Source of the DNA: JBGSQR01 sp964509295
Lineage (GTDB): Bacteria > Desulfobacterota > Desulfuromonadia > Geobacterales > Pseudopelobacteraceae
NCBI GenBank assembly: GCA_964509295.1
Contig: CAZDWS010000009.1
Location: 149,312-213,311, forward strand
Length of the DNA stretch: 64,000 bases
Direction: 5' to 3'
Shown: positions 18,731-27,841 of the stretch, piece after piece
Position numbering within the stretch: the first letter of the stretch is position 1
Layout of the letters: every line of letters starts with the position of its first letter
Translations under genes and position numbers: made by a program
The notes under the pieces: generated by a model
Seen by the model: the letters and a program-made list of their open reading frames with translations, nothing else
The model's database searches: none
What the model was told of the DNA's origin: nothing

Positions 18731-19045
18731 CTAAAACAGACCTGGAATATTCATACCACCGGTGATCTTGGACATTTCTTCGGAAAGTTCTGCCTGCACC
18801 TTTTTCATAGCCTCGTTTACTGCGGCGATAACAAGATCCTGCAGCATCTCAACATCATTCGGGTCTACCGCTTCCTTTTTGATTGTCAGCTCAAGCAGTT
18901 CATTTTTACCATTTACCTTAACGGAAACAACACCGCCACCAGAGGTCGCTTCAGCGGTTTTCAGCTTTGCCTCTTCCTGCAGTTTTGCCATTTTGCCCTG
19001 GATCATCTGGGCCTGCTTCATGATATTTGCTAATCCTTTTGACAT
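18731..19045 (-). CDS. YbaB/EbfC family nucleoid-associated protein
   Basis: 104 residues: MSKGLANIMKQAQMIQGKMA coiled-coil start, the central GGGVVSVKVNGKNELLEL strand pair and the C-terminal DLVIAAVNEAMKKVQ helix. Forms dimers that bind DNA. The start is at ATG 19045 with GGAGG five bases upstream; the frame also opens six codons earlier at 19063 without a good site. Between dnaX and recR as in many genomes. Confidence 0.95.
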   Translation of the reverse strand: MSKGLANIMKQAQMIQGKMAKLQEEAKLKTAEATSGGGVVSVKVNGKNELLELTIKKEAVDPNDVEMLQDLVIAAVNEAMKKVQAELSEEMSKITGGMNIPGLF

Positions 19046-19083
19046 ATCTTCCTCCAAACTCATTTTATGATTTCTAATATCAG

Positions 19084-20787
19084 CTAAATTTTACGAATAT
19101 CAGTAATGGTTCCGCCAAAAATTTTCAAAGCTTCGTTAATTACCGGATGAGAAGCCACCTCTTGCTTTAGCTCTTCCTTCAAAGACTCTTCATCACTCTT
19201 TTTTTTTTCGGCCAGCGAGAGTGGCGTACTGCCTGTTTCCGGCATTATTGCCACAATTTTGACTACTGTCGCCGCACCACTAAACTCCCGTACCAGAGAC
19301 TGGACTTTCGAGATGGAATCCGCATCCTGCAAACTGGACAGGTAGTAACTTCCTGAAGGAAAACCTATATCCATAAAGCCCGGGTCCTGCCTGATCGGGC
19401 TGCCATGCTCCAATAAAGATCCAAGGGCTCTGTCTTTGCTGTTTACGAAATCAACAAAACGCTCCCAGGCAGAATGGGCACTACCATGCTGCGCTGAATG
19501 AGAAACAGCATGCCTCGACTCAGGCTCTTTGTGCTGCGGCACACTTTCTGCCCGTATCTCCTGACGTACAGGCGCAGCAGCAGCAACCGGAGCAGACCTG
19601 CTAGTGTCCCACGGAAGAATAGGTGTATGCACAGCATTAGTCTCCAGCATCTTGACCTTTTCCAGCAGTTCCATAATCGGAATAACCGGTTCCAGTGTCG
19701 CAGCCTTCAGCAGAGCGATTTCAAGAATCAGGCGCGGCATTGTGGCAAAGGCCATCTCAGCATCGGCCTTGATCAACAGTGTCAGGCGGCGTTGTATGTC
19801 TTGCGGGGTAAAGGTGCTTGCCTGCTCCCGCAGGTCTTGAAGCTCCGCCTCGGCCAGATCAAGGATCTCTTCCGGTTTTTTAACTGAACGAATTACCAGC
19901 AAATTACGAAAGTGCTCGATCAATTCCTGGCAGAACTGGCGCATGTTATAGCCGACGCTGTCCACCTTCTTGACACCGGCTAGAACATTCTGGGTATCTC
20001 CGTGAAAAATTGCCGCAGAGACTTCTGCCAGCAATCTTCGATCTACGGCACCAATCAGAGTAATTACGTCCTCATCAGTCACGCTGCTGCCGCAACAGGC
20101 CAATACCTGATCAAAAGCGGTCAGAGAGTCACGCATGCTGCCGTCACCCTTGCGGGCAATCAGAGCCAGAGACGAATCATTAATACTGATCTGTTCAGAC
20201 TCGGCAATCTGCCGCAGTCTTCCGATGATTTTTGTGAGGGTGACCCGTTTGAAGTCGAAGCGCTGACAGCGTGACAGGATCGTGACAGGAAGTTTGTGAG
20301 GTTCAGTTGTTGCAAAGATGAATTTAACGTGATCCGGTGGTTCTTCCAGCGTCTTCAACAGGGCGTTGAAGGCGTTGGTGGAGAGCATGTGGACTTCATC
20401 AATGATAAAAATTTTATAGCGGGAGTGTGAAGGCAGGTACTTGACGTTATCACGCAGTTCACGGATATCATCAACACCCGTATTGGAGGCGCCGTCAATT
20501 TCAAAGACATCCGTGGAATTACCCCTGGTTATCTCGATACATTGAGGACAGACATTACATGGTTCATGAGTCAGGCCGCGTTCACAGTTAAGCGTTTTGG
20601 CCAGGATACGGGCCGTACTGGTCTTACCCACACCCCGGGCACCGGTAAACAGAAAAGCATGGGCAACACGACCGGAATCGATAGCGTTTTGCAACGTTCG
20701 ACTGACATGTTCCTGTCCTGTTAGCTCGGAAAAGGATTGGGGACGGTATTTCCTGGCCAGGACTTCATAGTGCGTACCGTTGGGCAA
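19084..20787 (-). CDS. dnaX: DNA polymerase III subunit gamma/tau
   Basis: 567 residues. It starts with the standard EVLARKYRPQSFSEL, then P-loop TGARGVGKTSTARIL, zinc module CNVCPQCIEI, Walker B FIIDEVHMLS, and sensor 1 FIFATTEPHKLP. The C-terminal part is the tau-type extension. The start is probably TTG 20787, preceded by GAGG; no ATG lies near the conserved N-terminus. It is the clamp-loader motor. A run of ten A at codons 527-530 may allow frameshifting (separate entry). First protein gene after 4.5S RNA in the tRNA-Ser/ffs/dnaX/ybaB/recR block. Confidence 0.95.
   Translation of the reverse strand: MPNGTHYEVLARKYRPQSFSELTGQEHVSRTLQNAIDSGRVAHAFLFTGARGVGKTSTARILAKTLNCERGLTHEPCNVCPQCIEITRGNSTDVFEIDGASNTGVDDIRELRDNVKYLPSHSRYKIFIIDEVHMLSTNAFNALLKTLEEPPDHVKFIFATTEPHKLPVTILSRCQRFDFKRVTLTKIIGRLRQIAESEQISINDSSLALIARKGDGSMRDSLTAFDQVLACCGSSVTDEDVITLIGAVDRRLLAEVSAAIFHGDTQNVLAGVKKVDSVGYNMRQFCQELIEHFRNLLVIRSVKKPEEILDLAEAELQDLREQASTFTPQDIQRRLTLLIKADAEMAFATMPRLILEIALLKAATLEPVIPIMELLEKVKMLETNAVHTPILPWDTSRSAPVAAAAPVRQEIRAESVPQHKEPESRHAVSHSAQHGSAHSAWERFVDFVNSKDRALGSLLEHGSPIRQDPGFMDIGFPSGSYYLSSLQDADSISKVQSLVREFSGAATVVKIVAIMPETGSTPLSLAEKKKSDEESLKEELKQEVASHPVINEALKIFGGTITDIRKI
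19193..19209 (-). other. Candidate -1 frameshift / slippage site in dnaX
   Basis: The minus strand reads GAA AAA AAA AAG AGT GAT, a run of ten A at codons 527-530. After a -1 slip the next codons are GAG TGA, giving a product that ends Lys-Lys-Lys-Glu after about 531 residues. The local sequence AAAAAAGAGTGA matches the slippery region known in E. coli dnaX. I see no obvious upstream ribosome-like stimulator or strong downstream stem. Confidence 0.45.
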
Positions 20788-20892
20788 GAGATTAAACCTC
20801 GCAGGCCATCTGTCGCCCCTACAAACCTTGCAGGAAAGGGCTGGGTTGGGGTAAGTTTCAGATTGGGAGAATGGTTACTTCGAAAATTCCAC

Positions 20893-21022
20893 TAACAGTC
20901 GCATATGATAGCCGGGCTTACCTGCGGCACACGACGGTGGCCGCTGCCGTTGCTTCCTTCCGGACCTGGCGGAGTTCACGGCTTGCCGTTGCGCAGGACC
21001 CGGCTATCATATGCGACTGTTA
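20893..21022. repeat. 24-bp perfect inverted repeat around the 4.5S RNA gene
   Basis: Bases 20893-20916 and 20999-21022 are perfect reverse complements over 24 positions. The inner six pairs (GCCGGG and complement) are the normal terminal helix of SRP RNA; the outer 18 lengthen that helix and run into the predicted promoter -10 box on one side. Confidence 0.85.
20908..21007 (-). ncRNA. ffs: Signal recognition particle RNA, small bacterial (4.5S) type
   Basis: The minus strand contains the near-invariant SRP apical domain GCCAGGTCCGGAAGGAAGCA with the GGAA tetraloop, flanked by GGGTCCTGCGCAACGG and GGTAAGCCCGGC that close the helix. It pairs with Ffh to target membrane proteins. It lies between tRNA-Ser and dnaX, a conserved placement. 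The ends of the mature RNA are approximate because the terminal helix continues beyond the usual length. Confidence 0.95.
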
Positions 21023-21047
21023 ATAAAAAAGCTGTTCACAACATCAA
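21020..21047 (-). promoter_or_regulatory. Probable promoter of the 4.5S RNA gene
   Basis: Minus strand: TTGATG (21047-21042), 16-base spacer, TATTAA (21025-21020). Predicted start near 21013, a few bases before the SRP RNA helix. Confidence 0.5.
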
Positions 21048-21149
21048 AATTGATATATTAAAGACGGCGGGAAAAAGCTCCTGCAGCGCCTGCACTATGC
21101 AGAAAGCCATTCTTTGCGCCGGTCATTATTTTACATCGCGCATAAAAAA

Positions 21150-21240
21150 TGGCGGAGAGAGAGGGATTCGAACCCTCGGTACGCTATTAACGTACACACG
21201 CTTTCCAGGCGTGCTCCTTCAACCGCTCGGACATCTCTCC
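21150..21240 (-). tRNA. tRNA-Ser (anticodon GGA)
   Basis: 91 bases on the minus strand, with a 7-bp acceptor stem (GGAGAGA/TCTCTCC), discriminator G and encoded CCA. The anticodon stem CACGC/GCGTG closes loop CTGGAAA, giving anticodon GGA. A long variable arm (GTACGTTAATAGCGTAC) is typical of class II tRNA-Ser, and the T arm reads GAGGGTTCGAATCCCTC. Confidence 0.96.
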
Positions 21241-21372
21241 GCAAGAGAACGATATTTATAATACATGCAGAAACATTTGTCCAGCAATTCATTATTTACA
21301 TTTGAATGCAACGCGCATTGTTTAATAATATCGATGCGTTTCTTCAGATGAATTTTTTAAACAGGAGCAGAT

Positions 21373-22098
21373 ATGAAAATTGGCATAATTACAGCTATGC
21401 CGGAAGAAACAGCCGCCGTTCTGAAAAAAGCTGAGAGCAGCGCAAAGAATGAATTAAAAGGGCGCAAAGTAATTCATTGTGAAATATACGGGCATGAGAT
21501 TGTGCTGATTGAAGCCGGCATGGGGATGTTGAATGCGGGTTGGGCGGCAACAGTTCTTGCTGTTGAGCAATCCGACCTGATCATCTCAACCGGATTCGGC
21601 GGAGCTGTTCTACCCGGCCTTTCAGTTGGTGATGTGGTTGCGGCACAGCAACTATTGCATTCCAGCGCAAGCGGCTTTGAGGAGATAGAGGTCGGTATCT
21701 ATGGTCGCAACAGCATCGCCGACAGCCTGGGATTTAGCCGTGGCACATTCATCAGCTGCGATGTTATTCTGGACAAAAAGACCCTTGCAAAGCAACTGCC
21801 TGACGGCACTGCCAATCCGGTGGTGGAGATGGAAAGCGCCGCCGTTGCCAGAGTAGCAGGCACACAAGGCATACCGTTTCTAGGCATACGGGCCGTTAGC
21901 GACCCATGGGATGAAGAGCTGGATTTCAGCATCCATGAGTTCTGTGATGACAGCATGAAGATCCGCATCCCCAAAGTTCTAGCCACAATTGCCAAACGCC
22001 CGAAGATCATTCCGCAGCTGATCAGGCTGGCACGCACCAGCTCGGCTGCAGCAAAAAGTCTGGCTGTTGCCATGGAAAGGCTGTTCAAGCAGATTTGA
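21373..22098 (+). CDS. Nucleoside phosphorylase/hydrolase family protein (MTA/SAH nucleosidase-like)
   Basis: 241 residues. The start MKIGIITAMPEETAAVL, the ISTGFGGAVLPGLSVGDVV stretch, and the purine-site motif VVEMESAAVARVAG with IRAVSDPWDEE match the PNP/UDP family branch containing MTA/SAH nucleosidase, futalosine hydrolase (MqnB) and hopanoid-associated phosphorylases. The Asp of RAVSD is the catalytic acid. The basic C-terminal extension after residue 200 is longer than in MtnN. Futalosine hydrolase would fit the quinone cluster at 4.3-7.2 kb, but the sequence does not decide it. Start supported by CAGGAG. Confidence 0.8.
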   Translation: MKIGIITAMPEETAAVLKKAESSAKNELKGRKVIHCEIYGHEIVLIEAGMGMLNAGWAATVLAVEQSDLIISTGFGGAVLPGLSVGDVVAAQQLLHSSASGFEEIEVGIYGRNSIADSLGFSRGTFISCDVILDKKTLAKQLPDGTANPVVEMESAAVARVAGTQGIPFLGIRAVSDPWDEELDFSIHEFCDDSMKIRIPKVLATIAKRPKIIPQLIRLARTSSAAAKSLAVAMERLFKQI

Positions 22099-22109
22099 CA
22101 CAATAAAAC

Positions 22110-22132
22110 AAAAGGGGCAAATCGCCCCTTTT
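22110..22132. terminator. Bidirectional terminator between convergent genes
   Basis: AAAAGGGGC AAAT-loop GCCCCTTTT between the nucleosidase-like gene and lspA, with A and T flanks usable in both directions. Confidence 0.8.
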
Positions 22133-22157
22133 CAATATCGCTATTTGTATTTCAAGC

Positions 22158-22643
22158 TTATTGCACCAACTTCTGCCTCTTCTCCTCGCGAAACATATCC
22201 AGCGCCAGCAGCACCACGCCGACACAGATTAGAGAATCAGCCACATTAAATGCCGGCCAGTGGTGGGTTTTCCAATAAACATCCAGAAAATCAATCACCT
22301 CTCCCATTCTGACCCGATCGATCAGATTACCGACCGCTCCGGTGAAGATCATGGACATGGAAATCTGGGCCAGTTTCTGGTCTTCACGCAGCTTTTGAAT
22401 ACCGACAATGATCGCTATGGAGGCCACCAGCGAAACTGTAATAAAGAACGGAATCCGCCAGGTTGCGTTTGAAAGAAAGCTGAAAGCAGCGCCCTTGTTC
22501 CTGATGTAGAAAATATTGAACAGCCCGTCAATCACCGGAATAGTCTGGTAAAGCGACATGACTTTATGGACATATAATTTGGTTGCCTGATCGGCAATCA
22601 GTCCAACAACCGTGATAAGACCAAAAATTTTCCATCGAGTCAT
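22158..22643 (-). CDS. lspA: Lipoprotein signal peptidase (signal peptidase II)
   Basis: 161 residues with four membrane helices. The two catalytic aspartates are in GAVGNLIDRVRMGEVIDFLD and FNVADSLICVG. It cleaves prolipoproteins ahead of the lipidated cysteine in the inner membrane. It begins 41 bases after ileS, the ileS-lspA arrangement common in bacteria. Confidence 0.96.
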   Translation of the reverse strand: MTRWKIFGLITVVGLIADQATKLYVHKVMSLYQTIPVIDGLFNIFYIRNKGAAFSFLSNATWRIPFFITVSLVASIAIIVGIQKLREDQKLAQISMSMIFTGAVGNLIDRVRMGEVIDFLDVYWKTHHWPAFNVADSLICVGVVLLALDMFREEKRQKLVQ

Positions 22644-22684
22644 TTACAGGTAACCTCAAAAAACATTTTAAATACAACCACGAA

Positions 22685-25459
22685 CTAAATAACCGCCTTC
22701 GTGCATTTAGGACAGATGGTTTCGTGTCCGGCCACAGTACCCAGTTTTTCACTGTAACACCAGCAACGCTCACACTTCACGCCCGGCGCGGCAGCAACCT
22801 GGACTTTAAGACCTTCCAGCGCCTCGGAACTCCAGCAGTCACCTTCTATCACATCCACCAATTCAGCCTTGGACACGATAAAGATATTCTGTAACTCTGC
22901 CTCGTACTCCCTCAAGAAACCAAGCAGTTCTGGCTGGGCAGAAATTATGACCGAGGCATCCAGCGAGTGACCGATGGTCTTGGCCGCACGGGCCAGTTCC
23001 AGCGCTTTGGAAACATCTGCACGCACCTTGATGATGCGATCCCAACGACTAACCAGTTCATCGTTCTTCCATTCCGGACTCAATTCGGGGAACATGGCCA
23101 GATGCACACTTTCCTCCATACGGCCCGGCATGTATTTCCAGACTTCATCGGCAGTAAAGGAAAGCACTGGCGCCAGCATACGCACCAGGGTATCCAGAAT
23201 ATGATACATGACCGTCTGGGCACTGAGTCGTTCAACTGAATCGGCCCGGCTTGTATAAACGCGGTCCTTGAGAATATCCAGATAGAAAGAGCTCATCTCA
23301 ACCGTACAGAATGCATTAACATCCTGGTAGATCACATGGAATGCCATATCCTGATAGGCGGTCAACACCCTTTCTTTAAGCATTTCCAGCTGGTGCAGAG
23401 CCCAACGGTCGATCTCAGGCATATTATCAAAAGCAACCAGCTGGGTAGCCGGATCAAAATCATGGATACTGCCCAGGATATAGCGGCAGGTATTGCGGAT
23501 ACGGCGGTAAGCCTCGGAGACCCGTGTCAGGATCTCCTCGGAAATGCGGGTATCGTCGCGATAATCCTGTGCTGCACACCACAACCGCAGGACATCTGCA
23601 CCGAACTTTTTGATAACATCTTCCGGAGCAACCACGTTGCCCATGGACTTGCTCATCTTGCGACCAGCCCCATCCAGAACAAAACCATGGGTCAGGACAC
23701 TTTTATAGGGAGCACGGCCTCTGGAACCAACACTCTCCAACAACGATGAGTGGAACCAGCCACGATGCTGGTCACTGCCTTCCAGATACAGGTCAGCAGG
23801 TGATTTCAACTTGGGGTTAGCCTCCAAAACTGCAGCATGGGACACGCCGGAATCAAACCATACATCCAGGATGTCATTTTCCTTTTCAAAGGATGCCACG
23901 CCACATTTCGGACATTTAGTCCCTTCAGGCATCAACTTTTCAGCCGGCCAGTCAAACCACACATCGGAACTCTCTTTTTTAAAAATTTCAGCCACATGAT
24001 CCATAATGGTACCGTCGGCAATGTACTCACCGCAGGCGGTACAGGAGAAGGCCGTAATCGGAACCCCCCAGGAACGCTGACGGGAAACACACCAGTCCGG
24101 ACGGTTCTCGATCATACCGTAAATACGTTCGCGGCCCCACTTGGGAATCCACTGCACTTCATCAATGGCCTTAAGTGCATTCTGGCGCAGGTCATTCTGC
24201 TTCATGCTGATAAACCACTGTTCGGTGGCGCGGAAGATGATCGGCTTTTTACAACGCCAGCAGTGTGGATAAGAGTGACTGATCTTGGAGGTCTGCAGCA
24301 GGGCTTCCACCTCAATCAGCTTGTCGATGACATTCTGGTTGGCAGTAAAGACAAACTGGCCGGCGAAGAACTCCACGGTCTGGAGATATTTTCCGTAGTT
24401 ATCAACCGGGTTGTAGATTTCCAGCCCTTCCTTGAGCGCCAGTTCGTAGTCTTCCTGACCATGGCCCGGAGCCGTATGAACACAGCCGGTACCAGCTTCC
24501 AGCGTGACATGCTCGCCCAGCAGGATGATGGAATCGCGATCATAAAATGGATGTTTGCAGAGCTTGCGTTCCAGCAGTGTTGCGGAGAAGGTGGCAATGA
24601 CTTCGCCGGACAGGCCAACAGCAGCCAGAAAGGCGTCTTTCAGGCCTTCGGCAACAATCAGCACACCTTTTTCTGTCTCAACGGCACAGTATTCAAATTC
24701 CGGATGCATGGCCACAGCCAGGTTGGCCGGGATTGTCCAGGGGGTGGTAGTCCAGATAACCACATAGGCCTGCTTGCCTGCCAGTGCCGGAATGGCGGCT
24801 GACAGATCATCCTGGATGGCAAAACGGACATAAATAGATGGAGAAGTATGGTCGGCATATTCCACCTCGGCCTCGGCCAGGGCGGTTACGCAGGATGAAC
24901 ACCAGTGCACCGGCTTGCGACCACGGTACAGGCCGCCGTTGTGGGCAAACTTGGCCAGCTCCAGCGCGGTCTGTCCCTCATATTCATAATTCATGGTCAG
25001 GTATGGGTTTTCCCAATCGCCCTGAATACCGAGACGCTTGAACTCATCACGCTGGATACCCACATATTTGGCGGCATACTCGCGGCAGAGCTTACGCATT
25101 TCCAGTTTCGAGACCTGACTCTTTTTCGATCCCAGGTTTTTCTCAACCTGCAGCTCGATCGGCAGACCGTGACAGTCCCAACCCGGCACATAGGGGGCGT
25201 GAAAACCTTCCATGCGTTTTACCTTGAGCACAAAGTCCTTGAGGATCTTGTTCAGCGCATGACCGATATGAATATGCCCATTGGCATATGGAGGACCGTC
25301 GTGAAGGATATAAAGCGGCTTTTCTTTCCCCTCGGATTCCTGTTTTTCATATAATCCGTTTTCCTGCCAGCGGGCCAGCATTTCAGGTTCACGTTGAGCC
25401 AGATTGGCCTTCATGGGAAAATCGGTTTTCGGAAGATTGAGCGTGTCTTTATATTCCAT
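22685..25459 (-). CDS. ileS: Isoleucyl-tRNA synthetase
   Basis: 924 residues. Class I signatures: PYANGHIHIGHALNKI (HIGH) and GRKMSKSMGN (KMSKS). The editing domain lies between (TTPWTIPANLAV), and the C-terminal zinc site is CERCWC...CPKC. The reading frame is open further upstream, but ATG 25459 follows GGAGG and begins the family's usual MEYKDTLNLPKT. Transcribed together with lspA. I see no T-box upstream. Confidence 0.97.
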   Translation of the reverse strand: MEYKDTLNLPKTDFPMKANLAQREPEMLARWQENGLYEKQESEGKEKPLYILHDGPPYANGHIHIGHALNKILKDFVLKVKRMEGFHAPYVPGWDCHGLPIELQVEKNLGSKKSQVSKLEMRKLCREYAAKYVGIQRDEFKRLGIQGDWENPYLTMNYEYEGQTALELAKFAHNGGLYRGRKPVHWCSSCVTALAEAEVEYADHTSPSIYVRFAIQDDLSAAIPALAGKQAYVVIWTTTPWTIPANLAVAMHPEFEYCAVETEKGVLIVAEGLKDAFLAAVGLSGEVIATFSATLLERKLCKHPFYDRDSIILLGEHVTLEAGTGCVHTAPGHGQEDYELALKEGLEIYNPVDNYGKYLQTVEFFAGQFVFTANQNVIDKLIEVEALLQTSKISHSYPHCWRCKKPIIFRATEQWFISMKQNDLRQNALKAIDEVQWIPKWGRERIYGMIENRPDWCVSRQRSWGVPITAFSCTACGEYIADGTIMDHVAEIFKKESSDVWFDWPAEKLMPEGTKCPKCGVASFEKENDILDVWFDSGVSHAAVLEANPKLKSPADLYLEGSDQHRGWFHSSLLESVGSRGRAPYKSVLTHGFVLDGAGRKMSKSMGNVVAPEDVIKKFGADVLRLWCAAQDYRDDTRISEEILTRVSEAYRRIRNTCRYILGSIHDFDPATQLVAFDNMPEIDRWALHQLEMLKERVLTAYQDMAFHVIYQDVNAFCTVEMSSFYLDILKDRVYTSRADSVERLSAQTVMYHILDTLVRMLAPVLSFTADEVWKYMPGRMEESVHLAMFPELSPEWKNDELVSRWDRIIKVRADVSKALELARAAKTIGHSLDASVIISAQPELLGFLREYEAELQNIFIVSKAELVDVIEGDCWSSEALEGLKVQVAAAPGVKCERCWCYSEKLGTVAGHETICPKCTKAVI

Positions 25460-25634
25460 GATGATGCCTCCAAGCATTTCGTCTAAACATGCTAACTTAC
25501 AGATATGCAGAAGGAAAGTCAAGGACACCGACTATGCGTAATCAACCGATCACAGGTTTAAGGGCATTGACAAAGTAGAAACATAATCATTATAGTAGAG
25601 AATATCATCAAGTCTCAGGAGGAAACAGTACGTT

Positions 25635-25868
25635 ATGCCTATGTACGAATATCGTTGTTCAGAATGCGACCACCAGTTTGAGTTGCGTCAGAAATTTTCC
25701 GATCCACCTGCATCAGAATGTCCAAAATGCGGCAGCAGCGTTGAAAAAATGATCTCCAGCGCAGCATTCAGTCTCAAAGGCGGCGGCTGGTATGCTCAGG
25801 GCTACTGCCCTAAAACAGAAGCCCCTAAACCTGCCGGATGTGCCGCAGGAGGCTGCTGCGGAGCCTGA
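25635..25868 (+). CDS. FmdB-family zinc ribbon protein
   Basis: 77 residues: MPMYEYRCSECDHQFE with a second CPKCG pair forms a zinc ribbon, followed by SSAAFSLKGGGWYAQGY, the usual family tail, and a Cys/Ala/Gly-rich end. Proposed as a regulatory or accessory protein; function unproven. AGGAGG lies upstream. Confidence 0.92.
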   Translation: MPMYEYRCSECDHQFELRQKFSDPPASECPKCGSSVEKMISSAAFSLKGGGWYAQGYCPKTEAPKPAGCAAGGCCGA

Positions 25869-26016
25869 CAACCTACTTATGCATCGCCCTCAAATCCTCT
25901 GAACTTTGTTCGGGGGATTTTTTTTGCCCGTACCGGTCAATCCGGCTTTGTATTAACAGTTACTATTGTGTTATATATTTTAGACATTTAATTCCGACTC
26001 ATGGAGAAGTTCAGCA

Positions 26017-26868
26017 ATGGCTAAAATAATTGACGGCAAGGCAATTGCCGCAAAAATCAGAAGTGAGATAGCAGCGGAAGTTCAGCAGCTGAAAGCAGAT
26101 GGCGTTACCCCCGGCCTGGCTGTTGTCCTTGTGGGGGACGACCCGGCCAGCCGTGTCTATGTCAGCATGAAGGAAAAAGCCTGCCATGATGCGGGTATTT
26201 TCTCTGATGAATACAAACTTGGCGCAGATGCCAGCGAAGCCGAACTGCTGGTTCTGATAGAAAAACTGAATAACGACTCCCGAATTCATGGCATTCTGGT
26301 TCAACTTCCACTTCCGAAGCAGATTGATACCGACAAGGTATTGGAAGCAATCTCCCCTCTTAAAGATGCTGACGGTTTTCACCCCTACAATGTTGGGCGC
26401 CTGTCCATCGGCAAACCTCTCTTCCAGCCCTGTACCCCTTATGGTGTCATGCAGATGTTCAAGGAAGAAAGCATTGACCTGAATGGCAAAGAAGTAGTTG
26501 TTATCGGCAGGTCCAACATTGTGGGCAAGCCTGTAGCCATGATGTGCCTGGCCGAAAACGCCACTGTCACCCTCTGTCACTCACGGACCCATGACCTGCC
26601 TGCAGTTGTCCGTCGCGCTGACATTGTCATTGCGGCGGTCGGTCGTCCGGAAATGATCAAAGGGGACTGGATCAAGGAAGGAGCCGTTGTCATCGATGTT
26701 GGTATCAATAGAGTCGGCGAAAAGAAGCTGGTCGGTGACGTGGATTTTGCTGCGGCATCAGAACGTGCTTCGTTAATCACTCCGGTTCCTGGAGGAGTAG
26801 GCCCAATGACGATTACCATGCTGCTTTACAACACAGTCGAATCAGCCAAAAGGGCTCTGGTAAAATAA
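26017..26868 (+). CDS. folD: Methylenetetrahydrofolate dehydrogenase / methenyl-THF cyclohydrolase
   Basis: 283 residues. Signature regions are YVSMKEKACHDAGI with the catalytic lysine, GILVQLPLPKQID, VVVIGRSNIVGKPVAMM (NADP site) and TPVGGVGPMTITMLLYNT-like end (TPVPGGVGPMT). It interconverts one-carbon units on tetrahydrofolate. Twenty-eight bases upstream of galU and probably co-transcribed with it. Confidence 0.96.
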   Translation: MAKIIDGKAIAAKIRSEIAAEVQQLKADGVTPGLAVVLVGDDPASRVYVSMKEKACHDAGIFSDEYKLGADASEAELLVLIEKLNNDSRIHGILVQLPLPKQIDTDKVLEAISPLKDADGFHPYNVGRLSIGKPLFQPCTPYGVMQMFKEESIDLNGKEVVVIGRSNIVGKPVAMMCLAENATVTLCHSRTHDLPAVVRRADIVIAAVGRPEMIKGDWIKEGAVVIDVGINRVGEKKLVGDVDFAAASERASLITPVPGGVGPMTITMLLYNTVESAKRALVK

Positions 26869-26896
26869 AGGTTGATTTAAATTTAGGAGGCGTCCA

Positions 26897-27766
26897 ATGA
26901 AGGTTAAAAAAGCTGTTTTTCCTGTTGCCGGTCTGGGTACACGCTTTCTTCCGGCCACTAAATCCTCACCTAAAGAAATGCTGCCGCTGATTGACAAACC
27001 ACTGGTCCAATATGTTGTCGAAGAGGCCGTTGCCTCCGGTATTGAACAAATTCTTTTCGTCACTGGACGAGGCAAGCGCTCCATTGAAGATCATTTCGAT
27101 ATTTCATTTGAACTGGAAGCCCATCTCTATGACAAAGGCAACGACCGTGAGCTCTCAAGAGTTCGCGAAATTGCTGAAATGGTGGACATATTCTATGTCA
27201 GACAGCGACAGGCCTTAGGCCTGGGCCACGCCATCCTCTGCGCCAAGGAATTCATCGGCAATGAACCTTTTGCCGTCCTGCTGGGAGATGACATAATCGA
27301 CAGCAAAACCCCCTGCCTCAAACAATTGCTGGATGTTTTCAATGCTCGCCAAGGCTCTGTTCTGGCCCTGGAAAAGGTGCCGATGGAAAACATTTCTTCT
27401 TATGGTTGTGTAAAAGCAGAAGCTCTGACAGAAAATATATTTGATGTACTTGATATGGTGGAAAAGCCAAAAAAAGCAGATGCGCCGTCTGATATGGCCA
27501 TTATTGGGCGCTATGTACTGACACCACGTATTTTCGGCATCCTGGAACAGCAGGAACCGGGCAAAGGTGGCGAGATCCAGCTTACCGATGCAATCCTGAC
27601 CCTTTCCAAACAGGAGAAAGTCTACGGTTGCCTGTTTGATGGACTGCGACACGATTGCGGCGACAAACTCGGTTTTCTCAAGGCGACTGTGGATATGGCT
27701 CTTAAACGGGAAGAATTCAGCAAGGAGTTCGGGGACTACCTGCGTGACAGGATCTGCAAACCGTAA
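26897..27766 (+). CDS. galU: UTP-glucose-1-phosphate uridylyltransferase
   Basis: 289 residues. N-terminal nucleotide site FPVAGLGTRFLPATKSSPKE, then IDKPLVQYVVEEAV, the sugar-binding LLGDDIIDS, and GKGGEIQLTDAI near the C-terminus. It makes UDP-glucose for polysaccharides and lipopolysaccharide. AGGAGG upstream; own strong terminator downstream. Confidence 0.96.
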   Translation: MKVKKAVFPVAGLGTRFLPATKSSPKEMLPLIDKPLVQYVVEEAVASGIEQILFVTGRGKRSIEDHFDISFELEAHLYDKGNDRELSRVREIAEMVDIFYVRQRQALGLGHAILCAKEFIGNEPFAVLLGDDIIDSKTPCLKQLLDVFNARQGSVLALEKVPMENISSYGCVKAEALTENIFDVLDMVEKPKKADAPSDMAIIGRYVLTPRIFGILEQQEPGKGGEIQLTDAILTLSKQEKVYGCLFDGLRHDCGDKLGFLKATVDMALKREEFSKEFGDYLRDRICKP

Positions 27767-27775
27767 TTTGAATGT

Positions 27776-27817
27776 TAAACAGGAAAGGCGAACCGCATGG
27801 TTCGCCTTTCCTGTTTA
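27776..27817. terminator. Strong terminator after galU
   Basis: Perfect 19-bp stem (TAAACAGGAAAGGCGAACC and complement) with a GCAT loop. It sits between convergent galU and the TIGR04073-type gene, so it can serve both. Confidence 0.85.
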
Positions 27818-27841
27818 GTGCATCAATTGAGCTGACAGTAT

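Noticed and set aside
23837..24802. 321-codon open frame on the plus strand
   Set aside because: Antisense to ileS; a by-product of the codon use of the synthetase.
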